Source of the DNA: Nonlabens antarcticus
Lineage (GTDB): Bacteria > Bacteroidota > Bacteroidia > Flavobacteriales > Flavobacteriaceae
DNA length: 64,000 nt
NCBI RefSeq assembly: GCF_015356755.1
Contig: NZ_JADFCO010000060.1
Location: 62,001-126,000 of the forward strand
Direction of reading: 5' to 3'
The notes below the pieces were generated by a model. That model was not told where the DNA came from. It did no database searches and saw only the letters and a list, made by a program, of their open reading frames with translations. Below, piece after piece: positions 34,941 to 43,680 of the stretch (the stretch's first letter is position 1; each line of letters opens with the position of its first letter). The translations under genes were made by a program, and so were the position numbers.

Positions 34941-35492
34941 ATGAGCAGAAAATACAAGTTCTTAGAAAAGGATGGCGCTTATTTTATCTCGTTTGCAGTT
35001 ATTAATTGGATAGACGTTTTTACACGCGAGGTTTATTTTGATTGTATGATTCAATCGATGGATTATTGTAGGAAAAACAAAGGCATGGAAATCTACGGTT
35101 ATGTCATCATGACCAATCATGTTCATTTGATATTTAGATCTGCAACTGGCGATCCATCTGGGCTAATAAGAGATTTTAAAGGATTTACCTCTAAACAGCT
35201 CCTAAAGTCTATTGCGGAAAACAAAAAAGAAAGCCGTAAGGACTGGATGCTTCCCATGTTTGCAGCCGCTGGCGCTAAAAATAGCAACGTTACCAACAAC
35301 CAATTCTGGCAACAAAACAACCAACCTATCCAGGTCTGGAGCTCTAAGGTCTTTGAGCAAAAGCTAAATTACATCCACCAGAATCCTGTAAAGGCCGGTT
35401 TTGCGGCAAACCCAACTGGATGGAAATACAGCAGCGCACGAAATTATATGGAGGATGACCAGTCAGTTTTAGAGATAGATATAGATTTTTAG
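34941..35492 (+). CDS. REP-associated tyrosine transposase (RAYT, Y1/HUH superfamily)
   Basis: A 183-residue single-strand DNA nuclease of the IS200-related RAYT family. From ATG 34941 the protein starts MSRKYKFLEKDGAYF. An upstream in-frame extension runs through the REP repeat and is rejected. The HUH pair is H60-V-H62 in IMTNHVHLIF, and the likely nucleophile is Y144 in KLNYIHQNPVKAGF. RAYTs nick and rejoin REP hairpins and are thought to have spread them, but they are usually single-copy and not classically mobile. The flanks carry the cognate hairpins in inverted pairs. The gene appears intact. It lies alone between malic enzyme and P450 genes. Confidence 0.9.
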   Translation: MSRKYKFLEKDGAYFISFAVINWIDVFTREVYFDCMIQSMDYCRKNKGMEIYGYVIMTNHVHLIFRSATGDPSGLIRDFKGFTSKQLLKSIAENKKESRKDWMLPMFAAAGAKNSNVTNNQFWQQNNQPIQVWSSKVFEQKLNYIHQNPVKAGFAANPTGWKYSSARNYMEDDQSVLEIDIDF

Positions 35493-35502
35493 AATATCTA
35501 TA

Positions 35503-35590
35503 GCACGAGCCGGAGGCTCGCGCCAACCCGGAGGCTCGCGCTATCTCTTAGTATAATTTATATATGTTGGCGCGAGCCTCCGGCTCGTGC
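35503..35590. repeat. REP pair downstream of the tyrosine transposase
   Basis: A 25-base unit at 35503-35527 (core CACGAGCCGGAGGCTCGCG) is repeated in perfect inversion at 35566-35590. A third partial unit, CCGGAGGCTCGCGCTA, lies at 35528-35543. Compared with the upstream REPs the stem base pair next to the GGA loop is changed on both sides (GAGCC/GGCTC instead of GAGCG/CGCTC), so pairing is kept. The right copy ends 11 bases before the P450 stop codon. Confidence 0.85.
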
Positions 35591-35600
35591 GGTTACTAAT

Positions 35601-36938
35601 TTATTTTCTACTTCTGAAAGTAACTAAAGCATTTTTGGGTCGCAACGTGATCAACGGATGGTATTCAATGCTATCGTTGACAGCCTTGAGGTCATAGTCT
35701 CGCAGCATGTTTTTTAAGACCAGCGCCATTTCAAACACCGCAAAGTTATTCCCTATGCACATGCGCGGTCCAGCGCCAAAAGGAAAATAGTGATCACTGT
35801 AACTTTTACGCTTGTCCGCATCAAAGCGCTCTGGAAGGAATTCATCCGGTTGATTCCACAAATCTTTACGTCGGTGCATTTCATAAAACGAAATCAACCA
35901 GATGCTGTCTTTCTTTAATTCTATATCACCACAAACATCGTCTTCTACTGCAACACGATCTGTCACATAAGCCGGCGGATATAATCGCATGGTTTCATCC
36001 AAAACCTGTTTTGTGTATTCCAGTTCTTTCAACTGCTCCATTAAATCTGGCGAACTTAAATCTGCTATTTCTTTCTGGACTAAATCTGCTTTTTCAGGAT
36101 GTTGCGCTAGCAATTGGGTGGCAAAAGTCAATACGTTTGATGTCGTTTCATGGCCAGCAATAAAAAGTACCAGAATCTCGTCAATAAGCTGGCGGTCGCT
36201 CATGTGAGTTCCATCTTCATAGGTAGACTGCAAGAGCATGTCCAGCAAATCGCCGTATTCCTTTTTTTCTTTGCGGCGCTGATCAATAATATCTTGTAGG
36301 ATCGCTCTAGCTTCATCGATCAATTCCAAATGGTAGGCAATGCTGGAATCTCCAGACATCCAGCGGCGGTCATAATACCACATAAGGAACGGCAGTCGCA
36401 GTTCTTTTATGAGCATTTTTTGGGCTTGCTCGGTAATGAACTGGAGTCTGGCAATCTTCTCGTCCATGTCTTCCAAATAAAACAAACTGCGGGCCACCAC
36501 TTTAAAAGCAAGATCGCTGAAGATGGCGTGAATGTCTGTTTCAACATCAGGCTGGATTCTGGAAAGTTCTTTCTGAATCACTTCTTCCATAGAATCAACG
36601 AGCGTTGCCAGCTGCTTTTTATAAAAAGCTGGTTGTATGAGTTTTCGGTTCTTGCGCCATTCTTCACCGTTTGCAGTTAATAAACCATGACCTATGTATT
36701 TACCTAAATCGTCTGTTTGTAGGCTGGACTTGTGGTAATTGCGCTGGTTTTTTTGAAGAATGTGTTGGGTAATGTCAGTATCACAAGTAAAATGGATGGT
36801 CAACCCAGGCTTGGGACTGATCTTAAAGGTATTCCCGTACTTCTGAAAATTATCCCTATGAAACGGCAGCGGATTCTTATAAATCGCTCTGGATCGAGAA
36901 AGAAAATTAAAAGCGGAAACTTTGTGGATGGTGCGCAT
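35601..36938 (-). CDS. Cytochrome P450
   Basis: A 445-residue haem monooxygenase. The oxygen-activating I-helix reads FIAGHETTSN. The K-helix ExxR is ETMR in VLDETMRLYPPAY, followed by the PERF-type FLPERFD. The haem loop FGAGPRMCIGNNFA has ligand C394. No membrane anchor is evident, and no ferredoxin or reductase gene lies beside it, so redox partners must come from elsewhere. The sequence reminds me of bacterial CYP4/CYP102-like fatty-acid hydroxylases, but the substrate is unproven. Its 3' end abuts the downstream REP pair. Confidence 0.93.
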   Translation of the reverse strand: MRTIHKVSAFNFLSRSRAIYKNPLPFHRDNFQKYGNTFKISPKPGLTIHFTCDTDITQHILQKNQRNYHKSSLQTDDLGKYIGHGLLTANGEEWRKNRKLIQPAFYKKQLATLVDSMEEVIQKELSRIQPDVETDIHAIFSDLAFKVVARSLFYLEDMDEKIARLQFITEQAQKMLIKELRLPFLMWYYDRRWMSGDSSIAYHLELIDEARAILQDIIDQRRKEKKEYGDLLDMLLQSTYEDGTHMSDRQLIDEILVLFIAGHETTSNVLTFATQLLAQHPEKADLVQKEIADLSSPDLMEQLKELEYTKQVLDETMRLYPPAYVTDRVAVEDDVCGDIELKKDSIWLISFYEMHRRKDLWNQPDEFLPERFDADKRKSYSDHYFPFGAGPRMCIGNNFAVFEMALVLKNMLRDYDLKAVNDSIEYHPLITLRPKNALVTFRSRK

Positions 36939-37223
36939 GAGTTATTGGTCGGAATGTTTGGTGGTTCTTGCGGTGTAAGGATAGTGAATTTACAAATCGT
37001 ATTTCTGGTCGAGAGAAATAGGTATAAATGAAAACACCATGACTGTTTGGGTCGAGATAATTTTAAATTACTTTAGCCTATAGCAGGCTGCACCATTCAT
37101 TTACCGTAGATTTCATGGAATTACCACCTTTCAAAAGCATTGCTTTAATCTCTGGAGAAAACGTTCGTTAATGTTCTCGTGATTATACTTAGCAAAAAAT
37201 CAAATCTAATTTTTATGCAAGAT
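36939..37223. other. Intergenic region without a visible gene
   Basis: About 285 bases, AT-rich. The only structure I see is a weak dyad AGCCT/AGGCT near 37077-37091, which may help end the secreted-protein transcript from the right. No open frame with gene-like composition. Confidence 0.4.
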
Positions 37224-38549
37224 TTAAATTTTTACGATCCCTAAGTGTAAAAGGTCTGCCTCATACATCTTCGGAGTTGCACTAGAAAAAAAATATTGAA
37301 CATTTATAATTTGATTAGCTGTAAAAAAATATTGAAAAACGCCTGATGTTCCGAAAAACTCAGCCTTTGTGGAACTATTAATAAATCCACGAGTTAAGTA
37401 ACCTAAACGATTTGAACCTTGAAATACTGCTAATATGTATTTTGTATTTCCCGAACCCAGGTTTTGAATCGAAATACTACTTGAAATGAGGTATGAACCA
37501 GTTTTTAGCACTCGGATGCTACCATTACTTAAAATTTTAAAAGTATCACTATCGATTTCTTGAATATCAGTTGATATCCCACCTAAAGGCATGTTATTAA
37601 AATCTGTGTTTGCATTTATAATGTTTGCGCCACCAAAATCTCTATATAAAGTTAATCGTTTACTTCTTGCTTCAACTTGAGAACCAACCTGTTTCCAAGA
37701 GTTATTAATCCAATAATAGAAACCAGGACTTACAGCATTTACTCCACTTTCTGATGTGTTGGTATTGTATACTAGAAGCCCATCTGCTGGACTAATTACA
37801 GGTGATGCCAAATTTGCATTGGTCAATAACACCCGATTAATTAATAAGCCTTTATCGTTTGCTGCCAAGTCCAATGAAGCGCTACCATCAGGATTATTTT
37901 TGCCTATAGCGACTCTTCCTTGTGTATAAATATTATCGGTTATTGCATTGGGCGGCCTATTTGTACTAGCTTCAAACCAGTCTAGATTTGCACTTGTGAG
38001 TGCTGTTTGCAAATTTAATTTAACAACAGAACCATCTATAGCCAGTCCCATTAAATTTATTGGAGTACCGTTAAATCTATTACCGGTATACCTATTTAAG
38101 AGTAAACTACCATCGCTTTCAAATTGAAAATTTGGTTGTGCACCATTCGCGAATGTCAATTTTCTTCCACTAAAATTTATGTTTCTATTTGCCGTAAGGG
38201 TACCATCTGTAGTATAAATGTTCTCACTATCCGCACCACCAGCAAGCAATTTCACCCACTTCACACCATCCCAATAATAAAATCCTTTGTTTATTCCCTG
38301 CGAAGCATTCACAGAAGTATTGTAAACCAAAAGACTCTCTACCAAAGCACCCTCAATAGTCGCCTGATCAGTCAGACCTGTTAGACTTACTCTTGGTATA
38401 AGTACACCCTTATCTGAAGCATCAACGTCCAGGATTGAAGATTCCTTAGGCAATATCGTACCTATACCCACCTGAGCAGTTACTCCAGTAATGGTACATA
38501 CAAGAATTAAAGCAAGAATGTAATTTTTAAAGTGTAGAGACCTAATCAT
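37224..38549 (-). CDS. Modular secreted protein with duplicated surface module and C1q-like C-terminus
   Basis: A 441-residue exported protein: signal peptide FKNYILALILVCTITGVTAQ, cleaved before VGIGT. Two ~75-residue modules are related. The first runs from VGIGTILPKESSILDVDASDKGVLIPRV to GFYYWDGVKWVKL. The second runs from VAIGKNNPDGSASLDLAANDKGLLINRV to GFYYWINNSWKQV. The last ~150 residues (from SKRLTLYRDFGG) form a beta-rich unit with alternating hydrophobics, suggestive of a C1q/TNF-like jelly roll. There is no T9SS sorting tail. Such proteins are common in Flavobacteriia, where they resemble phage tail-fibre or adhesin parts. I do not know its function. Confidence 0.65.
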   Translation of the reverse strand: MIRSLHFKNYILALILVCTITGVTAQVGIGTILPKESSILDVDASDKGVLIPRVSLTGLTDQATIEGALVESLLVYNTSVNASQGINKGFYYWDGVKWVKLLAGGADSENIYTTDGTLTANRNINFSGRKLTFANGAQPNFQFESDGSLLLNRYTGNRFNGTPINLMGLAIDGSVVKLNLQTALTSANLDWFEASTNRPPNAITDNIYTQGRVAIGKNNPDGSASLDLAANDKGLLINRVLLTNANLASPVISPADGLLVYNTNTSESGVNAVSPGFYYWINNSWKQVGSQVEARSKRLTLYRDFGGANIINANTDFNNMPLGGISTDIQEIDSDTFKILSNGSIRVLKTGSYLISSSISIQNLGSGNTKYILAVFQGSNRLGYLTRGFINSSTKAEFFGTSGVFQYFFTANQIINVQYFFSSATPKMYEADLLHLGIVKI

Positions 38550-38887
38550 ATTTTAATATTTATAGACAATACGTAAAAATACGTCTAGAAACTAAAATTG
38601 GTTTTAAACTGGCCTCATTTCTTTCCGTAACTATTGGTACGACTCAATTCTACGATTAAACACATTAAAATTTGAAAAAGATTGAACATATGTGGAATTA
38701 CGACAAACAGGTCTTTAGTTTTATTCGGTTGCATTTCCGTTTACACCTAAAAAATTGTAGCGTAATTATTCCATGAAATATTCGTAATCTTCAAATTACG
38801 AGTAAGTAAGCCCAAGAAGTCAATCGAATCATAGCGGGTACAAACAGAAACGTTCAAAATTGTGACTAAGAAGTCATATCTGATGCT
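38550..38887. other. Gene-free stretch between the secreted-protein gene and ruvB
   Basis: About 338 AT-rich bases without a credible open frame. A short direct repeat AATACGT occurs at ~38567 and ~38577 near the start of the secreted-protein gene and may be part of its promoter region. Nothing else supported. Confidence 0.4.
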
Positions 38888-39913
38888 TTAATCAAAAAGT
38901 CCCCCATTTTTTGCAGCAGGCGTTCTGCCCAGATGTTTGTAAGCATGTTCGGTAACTTCACGACCTCGAGGTGTTCTTATGATGAAACCTTGTTGGATTA
39001 AGAAGGGTTCGTAAACTTCCTCAATGGTTTCGGCGCTTTCTGAGACAGCGGTGGAAAGGGTGGTGATCCCTACAGGGCCGCCTTTGAATTTATCGATAAT
39101 CGTGGTGAGGATTTTGTTATCCATTTCATCCAGTCCGTGAGCATCTACATTCAGTGCTTTGAGTGAATATTGTGCGATTTCCAGATCAATATTTCCTGTT
39201 CCTTTAATCTGTGCAAAATCTCTAACGCGACGTAATAATGCATTTGCAATTCGTGGTGTTCCGCGACTGCGGCCTGCGATTTCAATAGCGGCGTCTTGAT
39301 CGATTTCTACTTGTAGAATCTCTGAGCTGCGTTCTACTATTGTTGATAGCAATTCGGTTGAATAATATTGCAGTCTGGAAGATATTCCAAACCTCGCTCG
39401 CATAGGAGCCGTGAGTAAGCCGCTGCGTGTGGTGGCTCCAATTAGGGTAAAGGGTGCAAGATTGATCTGAACGGTGCGCGCATTGGGGCCAGATTCAATC
39501 ATGATATCAATCTTGTAATCCTCCATCGCAGAATACAAATATTCCTCAACAATGGGACTTAACCGATGGATCTCATCAATAAAAAGCACATCGCGCTCAT
39601 CCAGATTTGTCAATAATCCGGCTAGATCGCCAGGTTTATCTAGGACTGGTCCAGAGGTTACTTTTATACCAACACCTAACTCTGCCGCTAGAATATGTGC
39701 CAAAGTCGTTTTCCCTAAACCTGGTGGGCCATGAAATAAAGTATGATCTAGCGCATCGCCACGCTGGTTTGATGCTTGAACAAATATCTTTAGATTCTCT
39801 AGTATTTGATCCTGACCCGCAAAATCATCAAACGATAACGGTCGCAACGCCCGCTCTATATCATGTTCCTCAGGTAATAGGTTTTCGTTAGTGGCATCAA
39901 GATTTTCATTCAT
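38888..39913 (-). CDS. ruvB: Holliday junction branch migration ATPase RuvB
   Basis: A 341-residue AAA+ motor of the RuvAB complex. [12 protein letters not shown] opens the ATPase, Walker A is GPPGLGKTT (62-70), Walker B is VLFIDEIHR, sensor 1 is [12 protein letters not shown], and the Arg-containing [17 protein letters not shown] forms the sensor-2 region. The C-terminal winged helix ([12 protein letters not shown]...[14 protein letters not shown]) binds DNA. RuvB pumps DNA through RuvA-bound junctions. The TATCTTTG box at 39925-39918 ends only four bases before the ATG, which predicts an essentially leaderless mRNA. Confidence 0.97.
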   Translation of the reverse strand: MNENLDATNENLLPEEHDIERALRPLSFDDFAGQDQILENLKIFVQASNQRGDALDHTLFHGPPGLGKTTLAHILAAELGVGIKVTSGPVLDKPGDLAGLLTNLDERDVLFIDEIHRLSPIVEEYLYSAMEDYKIDIMIESGPNARTVQINLAPFTLIGATTRSGLLTAPMRARFGISSRLQYYSTELLSTIVERSSEILQVEIDQDAAIEIAGRSRGTPRIANALLRRVRDFAQIKGTGNIDLEIAQYSLKALNVDAHGLDEMDNKILTTIIDKFKGGPVGITTLSTAVSESAETIEEVYEPFLIQQGFIIRTPRGREVTEHAYKHLGRTPAAKNGGLFD

Positions 39914-39917
39914 GTTT

Positions 39918-39925
39918 CAAAGATA
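39918..39925 (-). promoter_or_regulatory. Putative -7 box of ruvB
   Basis: TATCTTTG on the minus strand, four bases from the ATG at 39913. I see no matching upstream TTG at 17-23 bases. Confidence 0.4.
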
Positions 39926-39974
39926 CTCGATAGAATAATTGGTTCTCTATGTTGTTCTAATGATGTGGGATATT

Positions 39975-39990
39975 CGCTTTCGCGAAAGCG
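39975..39990. repeat. Dispersed palindrome, copy 8 (intergenic)
   Basis: Perfect 16-bp copy between the divergent ruvB and peroxiredoxin genes. Confidence 0.95.
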
Positions 39991-40109
39991 ATCATCCCAA
40001 CAAAATCTGCAATAGCATACGGTGTCTTTACCTCGATTTCAAAGTTCTGCTAATTAGCTTCAATTTAATAAATAACTGATTCTTGAAAATTATCTTCAAA
40101 AGAAAAATA

Positions 40110-40616
40110 ATGAAACCACAAGAAAAAGTACCCAGCTTACATGTTGACCTTATAAACGACACGAAATGGTCCATGGAAAAGCAAGATCCAGATAAATACA
40201 CGATGATTATTTTCTATCGCGGTTTGCATTGCCCTATTTGTAAAAAGCAACTCGAAAGTCTTAAGGATAATATGAACGAATTTATAGATCGAGGTGTAAA
40301 TGTCATCGCTGTAAGTATGGATTCTGAAAAGCGTGCGAAACAAGCTGGTGAAGAATGGGATATAGAAAGCATTCCCGTAGGATTTGAAATGACTGAGAAA
40401 CAAGCGAGAGAATGGGGATTGTACCTTTCTAAAGGAATAGGCGATACTGAACCAGATTTGTTTTCTGAACCTGGGTTGTTTCTGATTAAAAAAGACGGCA
40501 CACTGTACAGCTCATCTGTTCAAACAATGCCATTTGCAAGACCAGCATTTGAAGATGTACTAAAAGCGATTGACTTTATAGAAGATAAGTCATACCCAGC
40601 ACGAGGGGAAGCCTAA
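40110..40616 (+). CDS. Peroxiredoxin-like (AhpC/TSA) protein
   Basis: A 168-residue thioredoxin-fold protein. From ATG 40110 it starts MKPQEKVPSLHVDL. The upstream in-frame TTG is not needed. The active-site loop is IIFYRGLHCPICKKQL with C41-x-x-C44, more like thiol-disulphide oxidoreductases than the T.VCP motif of classical peroxiredoxins. VIAVSMDS and EPGLFLIKKDGTLY match the AhpC/TSA fold. No signal peptide, so cytoplasmic; it probably reduces peroxides or disulphides. A strong shared terminator follows. Confidence 0.82.
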   Translation: MKPQEKVPSLHVDLINDTKWSMEKQDPDKYTMIIFYRGLHCPICKKQLESLKDNMNEFIDRGVNVIAVSMDSEKRAKQAGEEWDIESIPVGFEMTEKQAREWGLYLSKGIGDTEPDLFSEPGLFLIKKDGTLYSSSVQTMPFARPAFEDVLKAIDFIEDKSYPARGEA

Positions 40617-40701
40617 TAATATGATCGATTCATGATTACATCATTCAACGGATTATGAATCTATGAATCATTGAACAACTAAACGTCAACTGGTTTAAAA
40701 C

Positions 40702-40734
40702 AAAAAAGGTGGAGCAAATGCTCCACCTTTTTTT
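40702..40734. terminator. Bidirectional terminator between the peroxiredoxin gene and coxA
   Basis: AAAAAGGTGGAG 40703-40714 pairs with CTCCACCTTTTT 40721-40732 around CAAATG. A-run and T-run flank it, so it ends both the peroxiredoxin and the long act-cox transcripts. Confidence 0.92.
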
Positions 40735-40752
40735 GTTCTCTAGAATCATGTT

Positions 40753-42576
40753 CTAGTGATTCATTTCTTCTTCTTTAGGTTGTAAAGGAATATGCTGCGG
40801 CACATAATCTTGTCCAGCAATTACATACTCATCTTCCTCATTCAACTTACTATAATCATAAGGCCACCTGTGCACGTGAGGGATTGCTCCAGCCCAGTTC
40901 CCGTGAATATGTTTATCTCCAGTTGTCCATTCCAACGTGTTAGATTTCCATGGATTAAGCGGAGCTTTTTTACCGTAGAATATACTTTTTACAAAATTGT
41001 AAGCAAAGAATAACTGAGCAACAGATGTGAAAATAGCAAAATAGGTAATTAACGAATTCGTATCTGCTAAATCATCAAAGTATGGAAAGTTCGTATTGGT
41101 ATAATATCTTCTAGGCAATCCTGCCATCCCGACGAAGTGCATCGGGAAAAATACACCGTACGCCCCAATTAAAGTCAACCAGAAATGAACATAACCTAGG
41201 TTTTTATCCATCATGCGGTTAAACATCTTAGGGAACCAGTGGTAAACTCCCGCAAAGAATCCGTAGAGGGCAGAAATTCCCATTACAAGGTGAAAGTGAG
41301 CAATTACGAAATAGGTATCGTGAACATTAATATCCAGCGTACTATCTCCTAATATAATACCGGTAAGACCACCCGTGATAAATGTTGATACAAAACCTAT
41401 CGAAAACAGCATCGCCGTATTCATCTGGAGATTTCCTTTCCACAAGGTAGTAATCCAGTTAAAGGCTTTTACTGCCGAAGGAATGGCAATCAACAAAGTT
41501 GTAAAAGTAAATACAGATCCCAAGAACGGGTTCATCCCTGATACAAACATGTGGTGACCCCATACAATGGTAGATAAGAAAGCAATTGCTAGTATGGAAG
41601 CTACCATCGCACGATATCCGAAAATAGGTTTACGTGAATTAGTTGCCAGGATTTCTGAAACCAGACCCATCGCAGGTAAAATAACGATGTAAACCTCTGG
41701 GTGACCTAAGAACCAAAATAAGTGCTCAAAAAGAACTGGTGAACCACCTTGATGTGCAAGTACTTCTCCTTTAATATATATGTCAGAAAGAAAGAATGAG
41801 GTTCCAAAACTTCTATCCATTATAAGCAATAGAGCAGCAGCAAATAATACCGGGAAGGAAACAATACCGATTATCGCTGTCACAAAAAATGCCCAAATGG
41901 TAAGAGGTAAACGTGTCATTGACATCCCCTTCGTACGCAGGTTAATGACAGTAACGACGTAGTTTAATGATCCTAAAAGTGAAGATGCAATAAATATCGC
42001 CATAGAAACTAACCATAAAGTCATACCCAATCCAGAACCTGACATTGCTTCTGGCAATGCACTTAATGGAGGATAAACAGTCCATCCGGCAGCTGCTGGA
42101 CCTAATTCTACAAATAAAGACCCTATCATTATTGCGGCAGAAACAAAGAACAACCAATAAGAAACCATGTTAAGGAATCCTGATGCCATGTCTCGTGCTC
42201 CTATCTGTAGCGGAATCAGAAAGTTAGAGAACGTACCACTCAATCCTGCGGTAAGAACAAAGAATACCATAATGGTACCGTGAATAGTTACTAACGCAAG
42301 GTAAATACCTGGATCCATAACACCGTCCGGTGCCCACTTACCTAAAAGCATTTCAAAAACAACACTAGGCTGCTCAGGGTTTGCGATTTGCATTCTCATA
42401 AGTACAGACATAGCTATACCTATAACACCCATAATAAGACCCGTAATAAGATATTGCTTTGCAATCATCTTGTGGTCTTGGGAGAAAATATACTTCGTTA
42501 CAAAAGTTTCTTTGTGGTGGTGATGTCCATCGTCATGTCCGTGGTCATCATGCTCAACTGCAACAGCTTGTCCCAT
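40753..42576 (-). CDS. coxA: Cytochrome c oxidase subunit I (aa3 type)
   Basis: A 607-residue haem-copper oxidase subunit with about 12 membrane helices. The N-terminus is rich in Asp and His (HDDHGHDDGHHHH), unlike most relatives. Markers include HPEVYIVILPAMG with the CuB and crosslinked Tyr region (WFLGHPEVYI), WGHHMFVSGM, and HDTYFVIAHFHLVMG with the haem ligands. It reduces O2 to water and pumps protons. Last gene of the act-cox operon, 5 bases downstream of coxB, and ends near a strong terminator. Subunits III and IV are not in the window. Confidence 0.96.
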   Translation of the reverse strand: MGQAVAVEHDDHGHDDGHHHHKETFVTKYIFSQDHKMIAKQYLITGLIMGVIGIAMSVLMRMQIANPEQPSVVFEMLLGKWAPDGVMDPGIYLALVTIHGTIMVFFVLTAGLSGTFSNFLIPLQIGARDMASGFLNMVSYWLFFVSAAIMIGSLFVELGPAAAGWTVYPPLSALPEAMSGSGLGMTLWLVSMAIFIASSLLGSLNYVVTVINLRTKGMSMTRLPLTIWAFFVTAIIGIVSFPVLFAAALLLIMDRSFGTSFFLSDIYIKGEVLAHQGGSPVLFEHLFWFLGHPEVYIVILPAMGLVSEILATNSRKPIFGYRAMVASILAIAFLSTIVWGHHMFVSGMNPFLGSVFTFTTLLIAIPSAVKAFNWITTLWKGNLQMNTAMLFSIGFVSTFITGGLTGIILGDSTLDINVHDTYFVIAHFHLVMGISALYGFFAGVYHWFPKMFNRMMDKNLGYVHFWLTLIGAYGVFFPMHFVGMAGLPRRYYTNTNFPYFDDLADTNSLITYFAIFTSVAQLFFAYNFVKSIFYGKKAPLNPWKSNTLEWTTGDKHIHGNWAGAIPHVHRWPYDYSKLNEEDEYVIAGQDYVPQHIPLQPKEEEMNH

Positions 42577-42581
42577 AAATA

Positions 42582-43658
42582 CTAGTTTTTAGCTTTCGCT
42601 AATGATTTTTCAAATGTTTCTTGAGTAGATAACCACTCATTAAATTCTTCTTCCGTCTCTACAATAATCTTTGCTTGCATATTGTAATGAGAATTTCCAC
42701 AAATTTTGTTACACAAAATGTAATAATCAAATTCATAAGGATCTAGTGCAACGTCTCCGTCAGCTATGAGTTCCTTACTTTTTTGTCGTCGGATTTCATT
42801 AATCTTACGAACTTTGCGGTTCATAAACTCCGTATTTCTATAATCCTCTGAAGTTACGGTAGGTGTAAATTTAAATTGTGTCACCATTCCCGGAACAACA
42901 TTCATTTGTGCTCTAAAGTGTGGCATGTAAGCAGAGTGCAAAACATCCTGACTACGGAATTTAAATAGAACAGGTCTATTTACAGGTAAATGTATCTCTT
43001 GCGCAACAGAATCATCCATACCATCAGCATCTGTAGGATCAATACCCAATGCATTTGTACCCTCAATAAAGCGAACATTAGCATCACCTAGTGTATTGTC
43101 TGCACCACTGTATCGAATTTTCCAGCCAAACTGATAAGCATAAACTTCTACTATTAATGGATCGTCATCTAGATTAGCATCCATCAAGTCATTCCAAGAG
43201 AAAAGACCCCATAGGATCAATCCAGCTAGCACCACAACAGGAACTGCTGTCCAGATAAACTCCAAACGATCATTATCTGCATAAAACAAAGCTCTTTGAC
43301 CTTTCTTTCCGTGGTATTTATAAGCAAACCAGTGAAGTAAAGCTTGGGTTAAGAACTGAACGATCATGATAACGACACCCGTTAAAAGCAAAAGGTTGTC
43401 GTATTCCGCACCATGCTTTGAACCAGCATCTGGGAGGAAAAAATCTTTGTAGGCAATAAAACAAGCGATCATCATGATATAGAACGCTACAACGAAAACA
43501 AGCATACCTTGTCCGTTACGCTTATTGTCAATGTCGTTTGCCACATCACTCATCTCTGTGTCTGGATCAGGTGATTTACCAAGCTTTATAATCTTAGTGA
43601 TTTGCCAGATAGAAACAGCAAGAAGAGCTGCAATAAATATGATTAGAAATGCTGTCAT
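42582..43658 (-). CDS. coxB: Cytochrome c oxidase subunit II
   Basis: A 358-residue subunit with three hydrophobic segments, one at the N-terminus and two before DNDRLEFIWTAVPVVVLAGLI. The periplasmic cupredoxin domain holds the CuA centre: H in VLHSAYMPHFRAQMN, and C-x3-C-x3-H-x2-M in CNKICGNSHYNM. No fused cytochrome c domain, so electrons must arrive from an external or complex-bound cytochrome (ActE or the ActA head). The N-terminal extra segment and a long insertion before CuA make it larger than the 250-300 residues of classical subunit II; this is usual in Bacteroidota. Next gene coxA starts 5 bases later. Confidence 0.95.
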   Translation of the reverse strand: MTAFLIIFIAALLAVSIWQITKIIKLGKSPDPDTEMSDVANDIDNKRNGQGMLVFVVAFYIMMIACFIAYKDFFLPDAGSKHGAEYDNLLLLTGVVIMIVQFLTQALLHWFAYKYHGKKGQRALFYADNDRLEFIWTAVPVVVLAGLILWGLFSWNDLMDANLDDDPLIVEVYAYQFGWKIRYSGADNTLGDANVRFIEGTNALGIDPTDADGMDDSVAQEIHLPVNRPVLFKFRSQDVLHSAYMPHFRAQMNVVPGMVTQFKFTPTVTSEDYRNTEFMNRKVRKINEIRRQKSKELIADGDVALDPYEFDYYILCNKICGNSHYNMQAKIIVETEEEFNEWLSTQETFEKSLAKAKN

Positions 43659-43680
43659 TACAGTTTAATTCTATAAATTT

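Noticed and set aside
35601-36938. P450 plus glycosyltransferase as part of a biosynthetic cluster
   Set aside because: The P450 has housekeeping and repeat neighbours only. No synthase or redox partner lies close.
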